This document shows, one piece after another, positions 44,876 to 52,812 of a stretch of 64,000 nucleotides of DNA; the stretch's first letter is position 1; each line of letters opens with the position of its first letter. The stretch is taken from assembly GCA_963668585.1 (NCBI GenBank), contig OY764869.1:2666001-2730000 (forward strand), read 5' to 3'. The notes beneath the pieces were generated by a model, which had not been told where the DNA came from, did not search any database, and saw nothing but the letters and a program-made list of their open reading frames with translations. This DNA is from Bin87 sp963668585 (GTDB taxonomy: Bacteria; Chloroflexota; Dehalococcoidia; Lucifugimonadales; UBA3495). The translations under genes were made by a program, and so were the position numbers.

Positions 44876-45397
44876 TCAGGCTTCTGGGACGGCACCGGAA
44901 GGGGTCAAGTTCAAGCGCACGATGGCGTCCGCAACATCGGGCAACATTTTGTAGTCATCCGAAGACTGGTCGAAGGACATGGGATGCGGGAGGGACACAT
45001 TATGCACATTGCGTATGCGACGGACCGAGTGTCCAACCGACGACATTCGTCCGGATAACTGTCGCTCGGTCAACGCCATCGCATCCAGGAGAGATTGGCG
45101 TGACATCACGTAACCGTTGCTGTGAGCGACCTGATGGTAAACCTGCTGAGCATTGGGTGCGAGATAACCCCAGAAGGTACGCACATGGTCAATAGTCCAT
45201 CTACCTTCCGGCGGCGGAGGCGCTGCGGGTGTTGAAACAATAGGCGAAGATGTTATATCTACAGTTGTTTCCGCATTGTCGCCTGTATTGTTGTCCGCAA
45301 TTGCCGCCAGAATCTTGGGTTCACCCACCGCAAGTTGACGAATAGCCGCGATGACTTCCTCAGCGTCACCTTCAACCGTCAGTGCGACCTTAACCAT
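44876..45397 (-). CDS. Protein of unknown function with a helical, DNA-binding-like C-terminal half
   Basis: I do not recognise this 173-residue protein. It has a beta-alpha N-terminal segment (VKVALTVEGDAEEVIAAIRQL), a low-complexity Thr/Pro linker (residues 45-70), and a helical C-terminal domain (WTIDHVRTFWGYLAPNAQQVYH, MSRQSLLDAMALTERQLSGRM) that could be a winged-helix-like fold. The ATG at 45397 is chosen after GAGGCGGTGAC. Its base composition is lower in G+C than its neighbours, which would fit a more recent acquisition. Confidence 0.6.
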   Translation of the reverse strand: MVKVALTVEGDAEEVIAAIRQLAVGEPKILAAIADNNTGDNAETTVDITSSPIVSTPAAPPPPEGRWTIDHVRTFWGYLAPNAQQVYHQVAHSNGYVMSRQSLLDAMALTERQLSGRMSSVGHSVRRIRNVHNVSLPHPMSFDQSSDDYKMLPDVADAIVRLNLTPSGAVPEA

Positions 45398-45499
45398 GTC
45401 ACCGCCTCGCAGGTTTAGAATAATGAGTGAGTTTAGCACAACAAAACGGGCGGTCAATATATTTGGAAACTATTCCAGGCTGGTCTACATGAAACGCTA

Positions 45500-45525
45500 G
45501 AGGGGCGGATTCCAGATCCGCCCCT
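45500..45525 (-). terminator. Hairpin after the oxidoreductase operon
   Basis: GAGGGGCGGAT (45500-45510) pairs with ATCCGCCCCTC (45515-45525) downstream of the beta-subunit stop. The T-tract is weak. Confidence 0.7.
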
Positions 45526-45576
45526 CATACTGTTCAGCCCGGAGTCGTTATCAGACCGCGCAGTGGTGTTGATACT

Positions 45577-46572
45577 CTACCCCTCTTCCTGGGGACCGAA
45601 GGGGACTATTCCCGGGATCCACCACTTTTCCCAGGTGTCGTCGATCCGCTCCTGGAAGAATTTGAGGTCTTCTTCCGTGAGGTGGGCGAACCGGCCCTGA
45701 CGCTGCAGGTATTCCGTAACGGGCTTGCGCGGCCGGATGCCTCGCGCGATGGCGCGGGACGGGCCGTTGAGCACCAGTTCGCCATCCATGATTTCATACT
45801 GGACCCAGATGCCGGTTTCCACGGCCAACATGCCCAGTTCGTGGGAGTACTTGGGGTCGTAGTCCCAACCCTTGGGGCACGGGTCGATGCTGTGGATGAA
45901 CGTGGGGCCGCCGATGGTCAATGCGCGGCGGATCTTGTTGGTGAAGTCGGGCCCGTAGGAACCGCACGCCGTGGCGATGTAGCGCATGTCGGGATGGCCG
46001 GCGGCCAGCATCGGGACGGTGTTCTTCTTCCAGCGGCGGTTCATGATGCGGTGAACCTTGCCCGGAGGGGAGAAGGTGGAGTTGGCGCCCCAGGGGCTGG
46101 AACCGGACACCTGGATGTCGGTGTTGGCATAGGACTCGTTGTCGTAGCAGAGGATGAGCAGGTTGTACTCGTCGTGCTGCAAGGCTGCGGAAATGGCGGA
46201 CAAGCCCATGTCCACGCCGCCGCCGTCGCCGCAGAACGCGATCACGTTGATCGGTTCCTCCTGCATCTTTCCCTTGCGCATCAGGGATGCGAGGCCGGCG
46301 GCCGTTCCGGTGGCGGCGGAGCCGCTGGAGCCCAACTGGGTGTGCATCCACGGCACGACCCACGGTGTGCTGTAGTAGGTGGTGTTCGCGACGTACATGC
46401 AACCGGTGCTGCCCACGACGATGGTGCGGGGTCCGGCGGCCTTGATCATCAGCCGCATCACGAGCGCCGACTCGCAGCCCTGACAAGTGCGGTGGCCGGA
46501 GGTGAACCCCTCGAACACCGGAATGTTTTTGACTCCCCTAACCTGGGGGAGGTCTTGCGTCATAGTAGTCAT
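45577..46572 (-). CDS. 2-oxoacid:ferredoxin oxidoreductase (oxalate oxidoreductase-like), beta subunit
   Basis: The 331-residue TPP subunit shows CQGCESALVMRLM with cluster-ligand Cys near residue 24, STGCMYVANTTYYSTP, and the TPP motif CGDGGGVDMGLSAISAALQHDE followed by YDNESYANT. The residues around GHPDMRYIATACGSYGP match beta subunits of the pyruvate:ferredoxin group. With the alpha and gamma-delta subunits it decarboxylates a 2-oxoacid and reduces ferredoxin. AGGAGA precedes the ATG at 46572. It is the last gene of the operon, 10 bases after the alpha gene. Confidence 0.88.
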   Translation of the reverse strand: MTTMTQDLPQVRGVKNIPVFEGFTSGHRTCQGCESALVMRLMIKAAGPRTIVVGSTGCMYVANTTYYSTPWVVPWMHTQLGSSGSAATGTAAGLASLMRKGKMQEEPINVIAFCGDGGGVDMGLSAISAALQHDEYNLLILCYDNESYANTDIQVSGSSPWGANSTFSPPGKVHRIMNRRWKKNTVPMLAAGHPDMRYIATACGSYGPDFTNKIRRALTIGGPTFIHSIDPCPKGWDYDPKYSHELGMLAVETGIWVQYEIMDGELVLNGPSRAIARGIRPRKPVTEYLQRQGRFAHLTEEDLKFFQERIDDTWEKWWIPGIVPFGPQEEG

Positions 46573-46582
46573 TGCGGCTCTC

Positions 46583-47800
46583 CTAATCGCGGACACCTAT
46601 CCAGGTGTTGACTTGCTTGACCTTTCCGGAATCGATGGATTCCTGGACCATCGCGGTCATCTCTTCGACATCACGGACCAGGACCTCGCGGCCCCCGAGG
46701 CCGGCTATGAAACTCTGCACCAGCGGTCGGTCGTCCAGATCGTACAGGGCGGAACGCACCTCGTTGAACAGGACGCCACCATAGGACGGCGACCCGTATG
46801 AATAGTCGCGGTCGATCACGCCCACGGCCTTGCAGTTGCTGAGGGCTTGCTGTACCTCATCGGTGGCGAAGGGTCGGAAGAACTTGATCCTCAGGAACCC
46901 GACCTTCTTGCCCTGTTCGCGCATCCGGCGGACGGCGACGCGAACCGGCATGGCCAACGTGCCCATTCCCACCAGGACGATGTCGGCGTCTTCGGTCATA
47001 TATTCTTCGATGAACGGGCTGTCGTCGCCGCGTCCGAAGACCTGCTTGAATTCTTCGTAGGCTTCCTTGATCACGTCGCTGCAGCGGCGCATGGCTTCGT
47101 CGGTCTGGCGACGGATTTCCATGAGCCAGTCTTCGTTGACCTGCGGAGCGACGGTGATGGGATTGTCGGGGTGAAGCAGCAGGCGTCCGCGGTCATATTG
47201 CGGGAGGTAGCTGTCAACCTGCTCCTGGGTGGGGACGTTGACGATGGCCTGCGAGTGGGTCAGGAAGGAACCGTCGCAGGAGATGGCAGCCGGGAGGAAG
47301 ACGCGCGGGTCTTCGGCGACGCGCCATGCGAGCAGCGCGGTGTCCAGCGCTTCCTGAGCGGTGCCGACCCAGTAGAGCATCCAGCCCAGGTCGCGAACGG
47401 CCATGGCGTCGTTGTGCTCCACGCCGAAGGCGCCGGGGTCGTCCAGCGCCCGGTTGCCCACCATGGCGACGACGGGCAGCCGGAGTCCGGCGGTAACGGT
47501 GATGGCCTCGAACGCGTAGAACCAACCGACGCCGCTGGAGCCGCAGAAGGTGCGCGCGCCGACGGCGGAGGCGTGCTTGACGATTTCGAACTGTGAGTGC
47601 TCGCTCTCGGCGACGATGAAGTCGCAGTCGAAAGCGCCGTCGGCCTTCAGCTTGGACACGTACTGCATGACGGTGTCGTAGGGCCGGATGGGATAGGCGG
47701 TGATTACATCAACGTCGGCGAGTGAGCAGGCGATGGCGATGGCTTCGCTGCCGCTGATCAGCTCCTCGCGCTCGGTCTGATTGATGGTCTGGGTAGCCAT
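46583..47800 (-). CDS. 2-oxoacid:ferredoxin oxidoreductase alpha subunit, oxalate oxidoreductase-like
   Basis: The 405-residue subunit has the pyruvate:ferredoxin oxidoreductase alpha layout. Its substrate motif, ADVDVITAYPIRPYDT, has Arg39 where pyruvate enzymes have Thr in YPITP. An Arg here is the described difference of oxalate oxidoreductase from Moorella. GSSGVGWFYAFEAIT, RALDDPGAFGVEHNDAMAVRDLGW and EEYMTEDADIVLVGMGT further resemble that enzyme as I recall it. Oxalate oxidoreductase oxidises oxalate to two CO2 and reduces ferredoxin, without CoA. The ATG shares one base with the upstream stop. I rank oxalate first and another short dicarboxylate or 2-oxoacid second. Confidence 0.8.
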   Translation of the reverse strand: MATQTINQTEREELISGSEAIAIACSLADVDVITAYPIRPYDTVMQYVSKLKADGAFDCDFIVAESEHSQFEIVKHASAVGARTFCGSSGVGWFYAFEAITVTAGLRLPVVAMVGNRALDDPGAFGVEHNDAMAVRDLGWMLYWVGTAQEALDTALLAWRVAEDPRVFLPAAISCDGSFLTHSQAIVNVPTQEQVDSYLPQYDRGRLLLHPDNPITVAPQVNEDWLMEIRRQTDEAMRRCSDVIKEAYEEFKQVFGRGDDSPFIEEYMTEDADIVLVGMGTLAMPVRVAVRRMREQGKKVGFLRIKFFRPFATDEVQQALSNCKAVGVIDRDYSYGSPSYGGVLFNEVRSALYDLDDRPLVQSFIAGLGGREVLVRDVEEMTAMVQESIDSGKVKQVNTWIGVRD

Positions 47801-49017
47801 TAGTCATCGTCTCCGGTGAGGGCAACTTCAGCTTCGGATTCGGATTCATAGGTGCCGGGACTGTGGTAGCCGTGGCTGCGCGTGGCGTCCTTGTCCTTCT
47901 GTATCTGAATCAGTTCGGCCATCCAGTTATGGTAACCGTCCTTGTCCTGAGTCCAATGCTCCCACTGGCTGTTGTTGTCGTTGAACTCGGCCTCGTTGAC
48001 CATGGTGATGCAATCGGGGACCGGGCAGACGGCTTCGCAGACCGCGCAGCCGCAACAGGCTTCCATGTTGGCGTCGTACAGCCCGTCAGGCGTGACGTCG
48101 AAGCAGGTGTCGGGGCACTGGAGCCAGCACAACGTACACTTGATGCAGGTGTCGAAGTTGACCACAGGGCGCATCGAGCGGGTGCTGAACTTCTTGAACA
48201 CCGCGTTGCGGGTTGGCTCGTAGCCCTGGTCGCTCACGGTGTTGGAGCGGATGGGGTCGTAGTTGGGATCCAGGGGGCTGCCCCGGAAGCCGCCACCGTG
48301 CTCAACGCCCTTGATGACCAGGCCCTCTTCCATGGTCGTCCAACCGGGCAGATCGAAGCTGAAGGGTTCGTCCTCGCTGCCTTCGCCGGGTTCTACGGGG
48401 CGGGTTGCCAAGCGGTCGTGAGTGTTGCGCGCGGACGTCAATTTAAGGCCGCCCCAGCCCTGATCGTCGAGGGCTGCGAGCATGGAATCCAGGCTGACCA
48501 GTTCGGGGCAGACCCTGGCCAGGGCACCCAGGATGCGCACGTCGGTGTGATCGTCCTTATAGACCCACAGGCCGGAGAAACTGGTGGACGCCGGAACGAT
48601 CGCCAGGTTGAAGGCGGTGTCCTTCTGGTGAATGTCCTCGATCAGCGCATCGGCTTCCTGCCGCGACGTTACGATCAACGTGCCGCCGGGCTTGGTCAGG
48701 GCGTTGATGGGCTGCAAGCCGTACCAGGCCCAGGATTCGATGCCCTTGCACATGGTGTCGTCAACGTTGATGGTGACGTCCACTTCGCGGGCTTCGTAAA
48801 CGGCCAGGTTTTCTTCCAGTTCTTCGGGGCTGTCGGATACGATGGCGAACTGCTTGGCGGGGATGCCATTGCGCTCTGGTGAGTCGCCATAGCGGCCAAA
48901 AGCGGTGCCAATTTTGCCTTCCTTGCGGGCGGCAAAAACGATGGTGCGGACGATGTTCCGGGCCAGGGTTTTCTGAAAAATCCCCCGGTACACCACCTCC
49001 ACTGCCACTGTGCTCAT
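47800..49017 (-). CDS. 2-oxoacid:ferredoxin oxidoreductase fused gamma-delta subunit
   Basis: The 405-residue product joins a gamma domain (residues 1-190: VEVVYRGIFQKTLARNIVRTI, DVTINVDDTMCKGIESWAWYGL) to a delta domain with two 4Fe-4S motifs, CIKCTLCWLQCPDTCF and CCGCAVCEAVCPVPDC, in the C-terminal third. Oxalate oxidoreductase of Moorella also has gamma and delta in one chain. The protein accepts electrons from the TPP site and hands them to ferredoxin. It is the first gene of the operon, with a TATAAT on the minus strand at 49050-49055 and an overlapping start for the alpha gene. Confidence 0.88.
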   Translation of the reverse strand: MSTVAVEVVYRGIFQKTLARNIVRTIVFAARKEGKIGTAFGRYGDSPERNGIPAKQFAIVSDSPEELEENLAVYEAREVDVTINVDDTMCKGIESWAWYGLQPINALTKPGGTLIVTSRQEADALIEDIHQKDTAFNLAIVPASTSFSGLWVYKDDHTDVRILGALARVCPELVSLDSMLAALDDQGWGGLKLTSARNTHDRLATRPVEPGEGSEDEPFSFDLPGWTTMEEGLVIKGVEHGGGFRGSPLDPNYDPIRSNTVSDQGYEPTRNAVFKKFSTRSMRPVVNFDTCIKCTLCWLQCPDTCFDVTPDGLYDANMEACCGCAVCEAVCPVPDCITMVNEAEFNDNNSQWEHWTQDKDGYHNWMAELIQIQKDKDATRSHGYHSPGTYESESEAEVALTGDDD

Positions 49018-49224
49018 TTTGGGGAGGCCTCCTCGGTGTTTGATGCGGCATTATAGCACGCTGGGAACTGAATGGCGCCCGCGTTCCGAACCCGAAAAAC
49101 CCGGGCCCAGCTTCACGTTCTCGCGATAATTGCGGGGGTCGGCGCCCCGTCGTTTGCTGACCGCCGGATGGATAGTCCGTATGGTACACTTCCCGCCGAA
49201 ATATCGTATAAGGAGCGTCCAACA
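49018..49224. promoter_or_regulatory. Divergent promoter region between the oxidoreductase operon and the TPP gene
   Basis: A perfect TATAAT for the minus-strand operon lies at 49050-49055. For the plus-strand TPP gene AAGGAG (49210-49215) precedes the ATG at 49225; no clean promoter pair is seen, only a partial TTGCTG at 49154. The shared region suggests joint control. Confidence 0.5.
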
Positions 49225-50919
49225 ATGGCCCAGCGAATGAAGGCTGGCGAAGCGGTGATCGAGCTGCTGCAGCAGGAAGGCGTGAGCAAGATTTTCGGGA
49301 TAGTGGGTTCGTCCTTCCTCGACGTGCTGGACCCGTTGTACGACCGCGACGACATGGAATTTGTCGGCGTGCGGCACGAACAGGGCGCGGCGCTCATGGC
49401 CGACGGATACAGCCGGGTCTCCGGAGCGCCATCGGTATGCCTGGTCACCAATGGCCCGGGCGTGCTGAACCTGACCTACGGCATCGGGTCCGCCTACGTG
49501 GCCCATTCGCCTGTGGTGGTGCTGGCCCCGTCGGCATCCCGCGACCACCAGCATCTGGATTCAACGCAGGAGTTCGACCAGGTCGCGCTGTTCGAGCCCA
49601 TCACCAAGGCGAGTTTCTCCATCAACAAGGTTGAGCGATTGCCCGACGCGCTGCGCCAGGCTTTCCGCATCGCCACCTCGGGCAAAATGGGTCCGGTGCT
49701 GGTGGACATTCCCCGCGATCTGCTGCCGGGCGCCGAAGTCGAACTGGATCTGCTGACGCCCAGCGCCTACCGCACGGGGCAGGGCAAATCCCGCGGCGAC
49801 CGCCAGCAGGTTGAGGCGGCGGCCCGCGAGATCCTGTCGGCGCAGAGGCCGGTGATCATCGCCGGCGGCGGCGTGGAATGGAGCCTGGCCGATGCTCCCA
49901 TCGCGCGGTTGGCGGAGTTGACGGGCGCGCCCATCGTTACATCCTATGGCCGCGCAGACGCAGTGCCGAACGATCATCCCAATTACCTGGGGCATCTGGG
50001 CCGACTGGGCGCTGAGGAAGGCATCGACGCCGTGCGCAACGCCGACGTTATCATCGCGGCCGGCACGCGCCTGGGCCAATCGACCACCTTCTATGACCAT
50101 CGGTTCATCCCGGCGGACGCCCGTATTGTCCACATCGAGATTGATCCCAAGGAAATCGGGCGCATCTACCCCATCACCGTTGGCGTCGAGGGCGACGTCG
50201 GCGCCGTGGTGGATGAGATCAACTCCATCGTAGCCGAAGCGGAACTGCGCCCCGACGCCGGCTGGACCGGTCGGGTCGCCGCGTGGAACGCCGCGCGCGC
50301 CGCCCGGCTGGGAGCGGAGGCGACGTTGGCCGGAGACTACATCAAGCCCCAACGGGTGTACGCGGAGCTGCGCAAGGTGATGCCCCGCGACGCCATCATT
50401 GCGCTGGATGCCGGCCTGGCTCCCAACTTTGGGCAGGACCGCCTGAATTACTACCAGCCCCGCAGTCTCATCATGGCGCTGGACCTGGGTGGCCTGGGTT
50501 TCAGCTTCCCGGCGTCGATTGGGGCGAACTTTGCCGCTCCCGACCGGCCGGTGGTCAACTTCAACGGCGACGGCGGGTTCCTTTTCAACGCCCAGGAGTT
50601 TGAGACGGCGGTGCGCTATGGCCTCAAGAATATCTCGGTGGTGATGAACAACGACTGCTGGGGTTCGGAGAAGGCCTACCAGAAGTATGCGTTCAACGAA
50701 CGCTACGTGGGCGCGGATACCGTCAACCCTCGGTTCGACAAATACGCCGAACTCTTTGGCGGAGCCGGATTTTATGTTGACCGGCCCGAGGACATCGCGG
50801 ACGCGTTCGCGCAGGCCCTGGCTGTGGACGGCCCCAGCATCATTGAGATTCCCACCGATCCCGACGAAATGCCCCGGCCGGCCAGGCTGGCCGAGGTGCA
50901 GTCCCCAACCTCAGGGTGA
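49225..50919 (+). CDS. TPP-dependent enzyme of the acetolactate synthase/oxalyl-CoA decarboxylase/Xsc superfamily
   Basis: The 564-residue protein has MKAGEAVIELLQQEGVSKIFG at the start, the cofactor Glu in VRHEQGAALMADGYSR, PGVLNLTYGIGSAYVAHSPV, and the diphosphate motif NGDGGFLFNAQEFETAVRYGLKNISVVMNND. The length and domains fit acetolactate synthase-type enzymes. RHEQ and the KASFSIN stretch recall oxalyl-CoA decarboxylase, but the resemblance is not decisive and a sulfoacetaldehyde acetyltransferase-like role is possible. It is divergent from the oxalate-oxidoreductase-like operon and followed by a DUF971 gene. Confidence 0.85.
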   Translation: MAQRMKAGEAVIELLQQEGVSKIFGIVGSSFLDVLDPLYDRDDMEFVGVRHEQGAALMADGYSRVSGAPSVCLVTNGPGVLNLTYGIGSAYVAHSPVVVLAPSASRDHQHLDSTQEFDQVALFEPITKASFSINKVERLPDALRQAFRIATSGKMGPVLVDIPRDLLPGAEVELDLLTPSAYRTGQGKSRGDRQQVEAAAREILSAQRPVIIAGGGVEWSLADAPIARLAELTGAPIVTSYGRADAVPNDHPNYLGHLGRLGAEEGIDAVRNADVIIAAGTRLGQSTTFYDHRFIPADARIVHIEIDPKEIGRIYPITVGVEGDVGAVVDEINSIVAEAELRPDAGWTGRVAAWNAARAARLGAEATLAGDYIKPQRVYAELRKVMPRDAIIALDAGLAPNFGQDRLNYYQPRSLIMALDLGGLGFSFPASIGANFAAPDRPVVNFNGDGGFLFNAQEFETAVRYGLKNISVVMNNDCWGSEKAYQKYAFNERYVGADTVNPRFDKYAELFGGAGFYVDRPEDIADAFAQALAVDGPSIIEIPTDPDEMPRPARLAEVQSPTSG

Positions 50920-50927
50920 TGCGCGAC

Positions 50928-51266
50928 ATGATGACCTACGACAACATCAAAGCCGTTGACGTCGATATCTCCGGCAGTTCCGTTATCATCAACTGGGATG
51001 ACGGGCATCGCGGCATCTACCCGCACCGAATGCTGCGTCTGCGGTGCCCGTGCGCATCCTGCGTGGAGGAAATGACCGGGCGCGCCCTGCTGGATCCCGA
51101 CAGCGTGCAGGCGGATGTTCACGCGGTGGACCATATGGCCGTCGGTCAGTACGCCGTGCAGTTTTTGTGGAGCGACGCCCACTACACCGGCATCTACACC
51201 TACCGCGTGCTGAGGTCGGCCTGCACCTGCATCGCCTGCGCCGAGGCCCGGGCCAGCCGGGCGTAG
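50928..51266 (+). CDS. DUF971 (gamma-butyrobetaine hydroxylase N-terminal-like) protein
   Basis: The 112-residue protein matches the DUF971 domain: VDISGSSVIINWDDGHRGIYPHRMLRLRCPCASC, a metal-binding Cys cluster, and VGQYAVQFLWSDAHYTGIYTYRVLR. Stand-alone DUF971 proteins are linked to Fe-S or iron-related roles, but the function is not settled. Several start codons (GTG 50916, ATG 50919, ATG 50928, ATG 50931) are possible; I use 50928. It overlaps or abuts the stop of the TPP gene, so both are cotranscribed. Confidence 0.85.
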   Translation: MMTYDNIKAVDVDISGSSVIINWDDGHRGIYPHRMLRLRCPCASCVEEMTGRALLDPDSVQADVHAVDHMAVGQYAVQFLWSDAHYTGIYTYRVLRSACTCIACAEARASRA

Positions 51267-51290
51267 CGCCGGGAGATCCGCGAGGGAGAT

Positions 51291-51533
51291 CTACGAGTCC
51301 TGGCCCTCAGAGCCCGTCGCGTCAGGCTCGTTTCTGCCCCGGAAGGTTGCGGCCGGCCGGTTGCGCAGTTTGGGGGATGTGAAAGTATCTGACTTGAAGG
51401 AGAAATTGGAAATCATGCGACTGGCCGGGGCCCCGCATGACTTGCAGTTGATCTCGTCGTCTGCCCTGGATGCCGGCCTGATTGACTCGAAATCCCCGCC
51501 GCAACCGGAGCAATGGTATTCATATATTGGCAT
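51291..51533 (-). CDS. FmdB-family zinc-ribbon protein
   Basis: The 80-residue protein begins MPIYEYHCSGCGGDFE and continues INCKSCGAPASRMIS, the FmdB zinc ribbon with two CxxC pairs. FmdB was named as a regulator near formamidase genes; the wider family has no agreed function. CGCAGGAGGTGTCT precedes the ATG at 51533. It is on the opposite strand between two plus-strand genes and is divergent from the FAD oxidoreductase. Confidence 0.9.
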   Translation of the reverse strand: MPIYEYHCSGCGGDFESIRPASRADDEINCKSCGAPASRMISNFSFKSDTFTSPKLRNRPAATFRGRNEPDATGSEGQDS

Positions 51534-51608
51534 AGACACCTCCTGCGCCGAATTATATCCTAACGCGAAATGTCGGCAGAACACAGGCCAACCAACAGGA
51601 ATGATGGA

Positions 51609-52736
51609 ATGACAAATCAAGCAACTGACGTGGTTATCATCGGTGGGGGCGCGGCCGGATGCGCGGCCGCCTACTACCTGTCGGAACAGGGCGTTAAGGT
51701 AACGATCATAGAACGCGAAGGCATCGGCAGCCACGCGTCGGGGTACAACGCCGGTGGCCTGAACCCGCTGGAAGGGCACGGATGGCCGGACCCGTTGCAG
51801 CCGATGGCGCTCCAGTCGTTCCGACTGCACCAGGATTTATGGGCATCGTTGCCGGGCCAGACCGGGATCGATTACAACGGGCGACTATCATCGATAATCA
51901 AAGTTGCCCTGGACGAAGAGGAACTGGCCGGACTTCGCGAAACCGTCGAGATTTTCAACAACGCGCCTGAGCCTGGATTTTCGGCGGAGTGGCTGGAACG
52001 CGAGGACGTTCTGGCCCTGGAACCCCGAATCACGCCCAACGTGCTGGCGGGAGTCCGCGCGGTGGGCAACGGCGCCCTGGACGGCCTGGAATTCACGCAG
52101 GCGCTGGGCGCGGCCGCCGAAAAGCAGGGCGTGCAGATTGTGACCGGCAGCGTCGTTGGCCTGCGGCTTGGCAGCGGCCGGGTGGAATCTGTGATCACCA
52201 ACGACGGCGAAATCCCCTGCGGAACGCTGCTGATCGCGGCCGGCCCGTGGTGTCGCACGGCCGAGCAGTGGCTGGACATATCCATTCCGGTTGATCCGCT
52301 CAAGGGTCAAATCGTGAGGATGCAGCCCAACGGTCCGGGTCTGGAGCATGAGATAACCGGCGGCGGCAGTTCGATGTACAACAAGACGGACGGCCTGATC
52401 TGGTGCGGCGCGACCGAAGAAGACGCCGGGTTTGATCTCTCGCTGACGGACGGGGCGCGCGAGAGCATCCTGGGCTGTGCGATTCGCGTGATGCCCTCGC
52501 TGGCCAACGCAGAGGTCGCGTTGCAAACCGCCTGCCTGCGGCCCGTGACGCCGGACTGGATACCGATAGTCGGACAGGCTCCCGGCTGGGACAACGCGTT
52601 CATCTGCGCCGGTGGCCAGAAGAAGGGCATTCTGCTGGGGCCCGCGATGGGCAAGGGAATCGCTGAGCTGATCGCGGCCGGCGAAACTGAAATCAGCCTG
52701 GCGGGATGCGACCCCGGGCGGTTCGGCGGCGGCTGA
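51609..52736 (+). CDS. FAD-dependent oxidoreductase (DAO family)
   Basis: The 375-residue flavoprotein has the Rossmann motif DVVIIGGGAAGCAAAYYL at the N terminus, then a DAO core: NGALDGLEFTQALGAAAEKQGVQI, LLIAAGPWC and DWIPIVGQAPGWDNAFICAGGQKKGILLGPAMG. DAO enzymes include glycine oxidase, sarcosine oxidase and D-amino acid dehydrogenase. Substrate is unknown. The ATG at 51609 sits just before the dinucleotide fold. It may belong with the CoA-transferase gene that follows 76 bases later. Confidence 0.87.
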   Translation: MTNQATDVVIIGGGAAGCAAAYYLSEQGVKVTIIEREGIGSHASGYNAGGLNPLEGHGWPDPLQPMALQSFRLHQDLWASLPGQTGIDYNGRLSSIIKVALDEEELAGLRETVEIFNNAPEPGFSAEWLEREDVLALEPRITPNVLAGVRAVGNGALDGLEFTQALGAAAEKQGVQIVTGSVVGLRLGSGRVESVITNDGEIPCGTLLIAAGPWCRTAEQWLDISIPVDPLKGQIVRMQPNGPGLEHEITGGGSSMYNKTDGLIWCGATEEDAGFDLSLTDGARESILGCAIRVMPSLANAEVALQTACLRPVTPDWIPIVGQAPGWDNAFICAGGQKKGILLGPAMGKGIAELIAAGETEISLAGCDPGRFGGG

Positions 52737-52812
52737 TCCTCAAACCGGGACCGTATCGAAACAATGCGTGAACCCGCACCATCCGACTCTATCACCCGAG
52801 GGGAGTGAAACC

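Noticed and set aside
49225..50919. Confident call as oxalyl-CoA decarboxylase
   Set aside because: Only generic TPP motifs and a short RHEQ/KASF resemblance are visible; acetolactate synthase-like enzymes share them.
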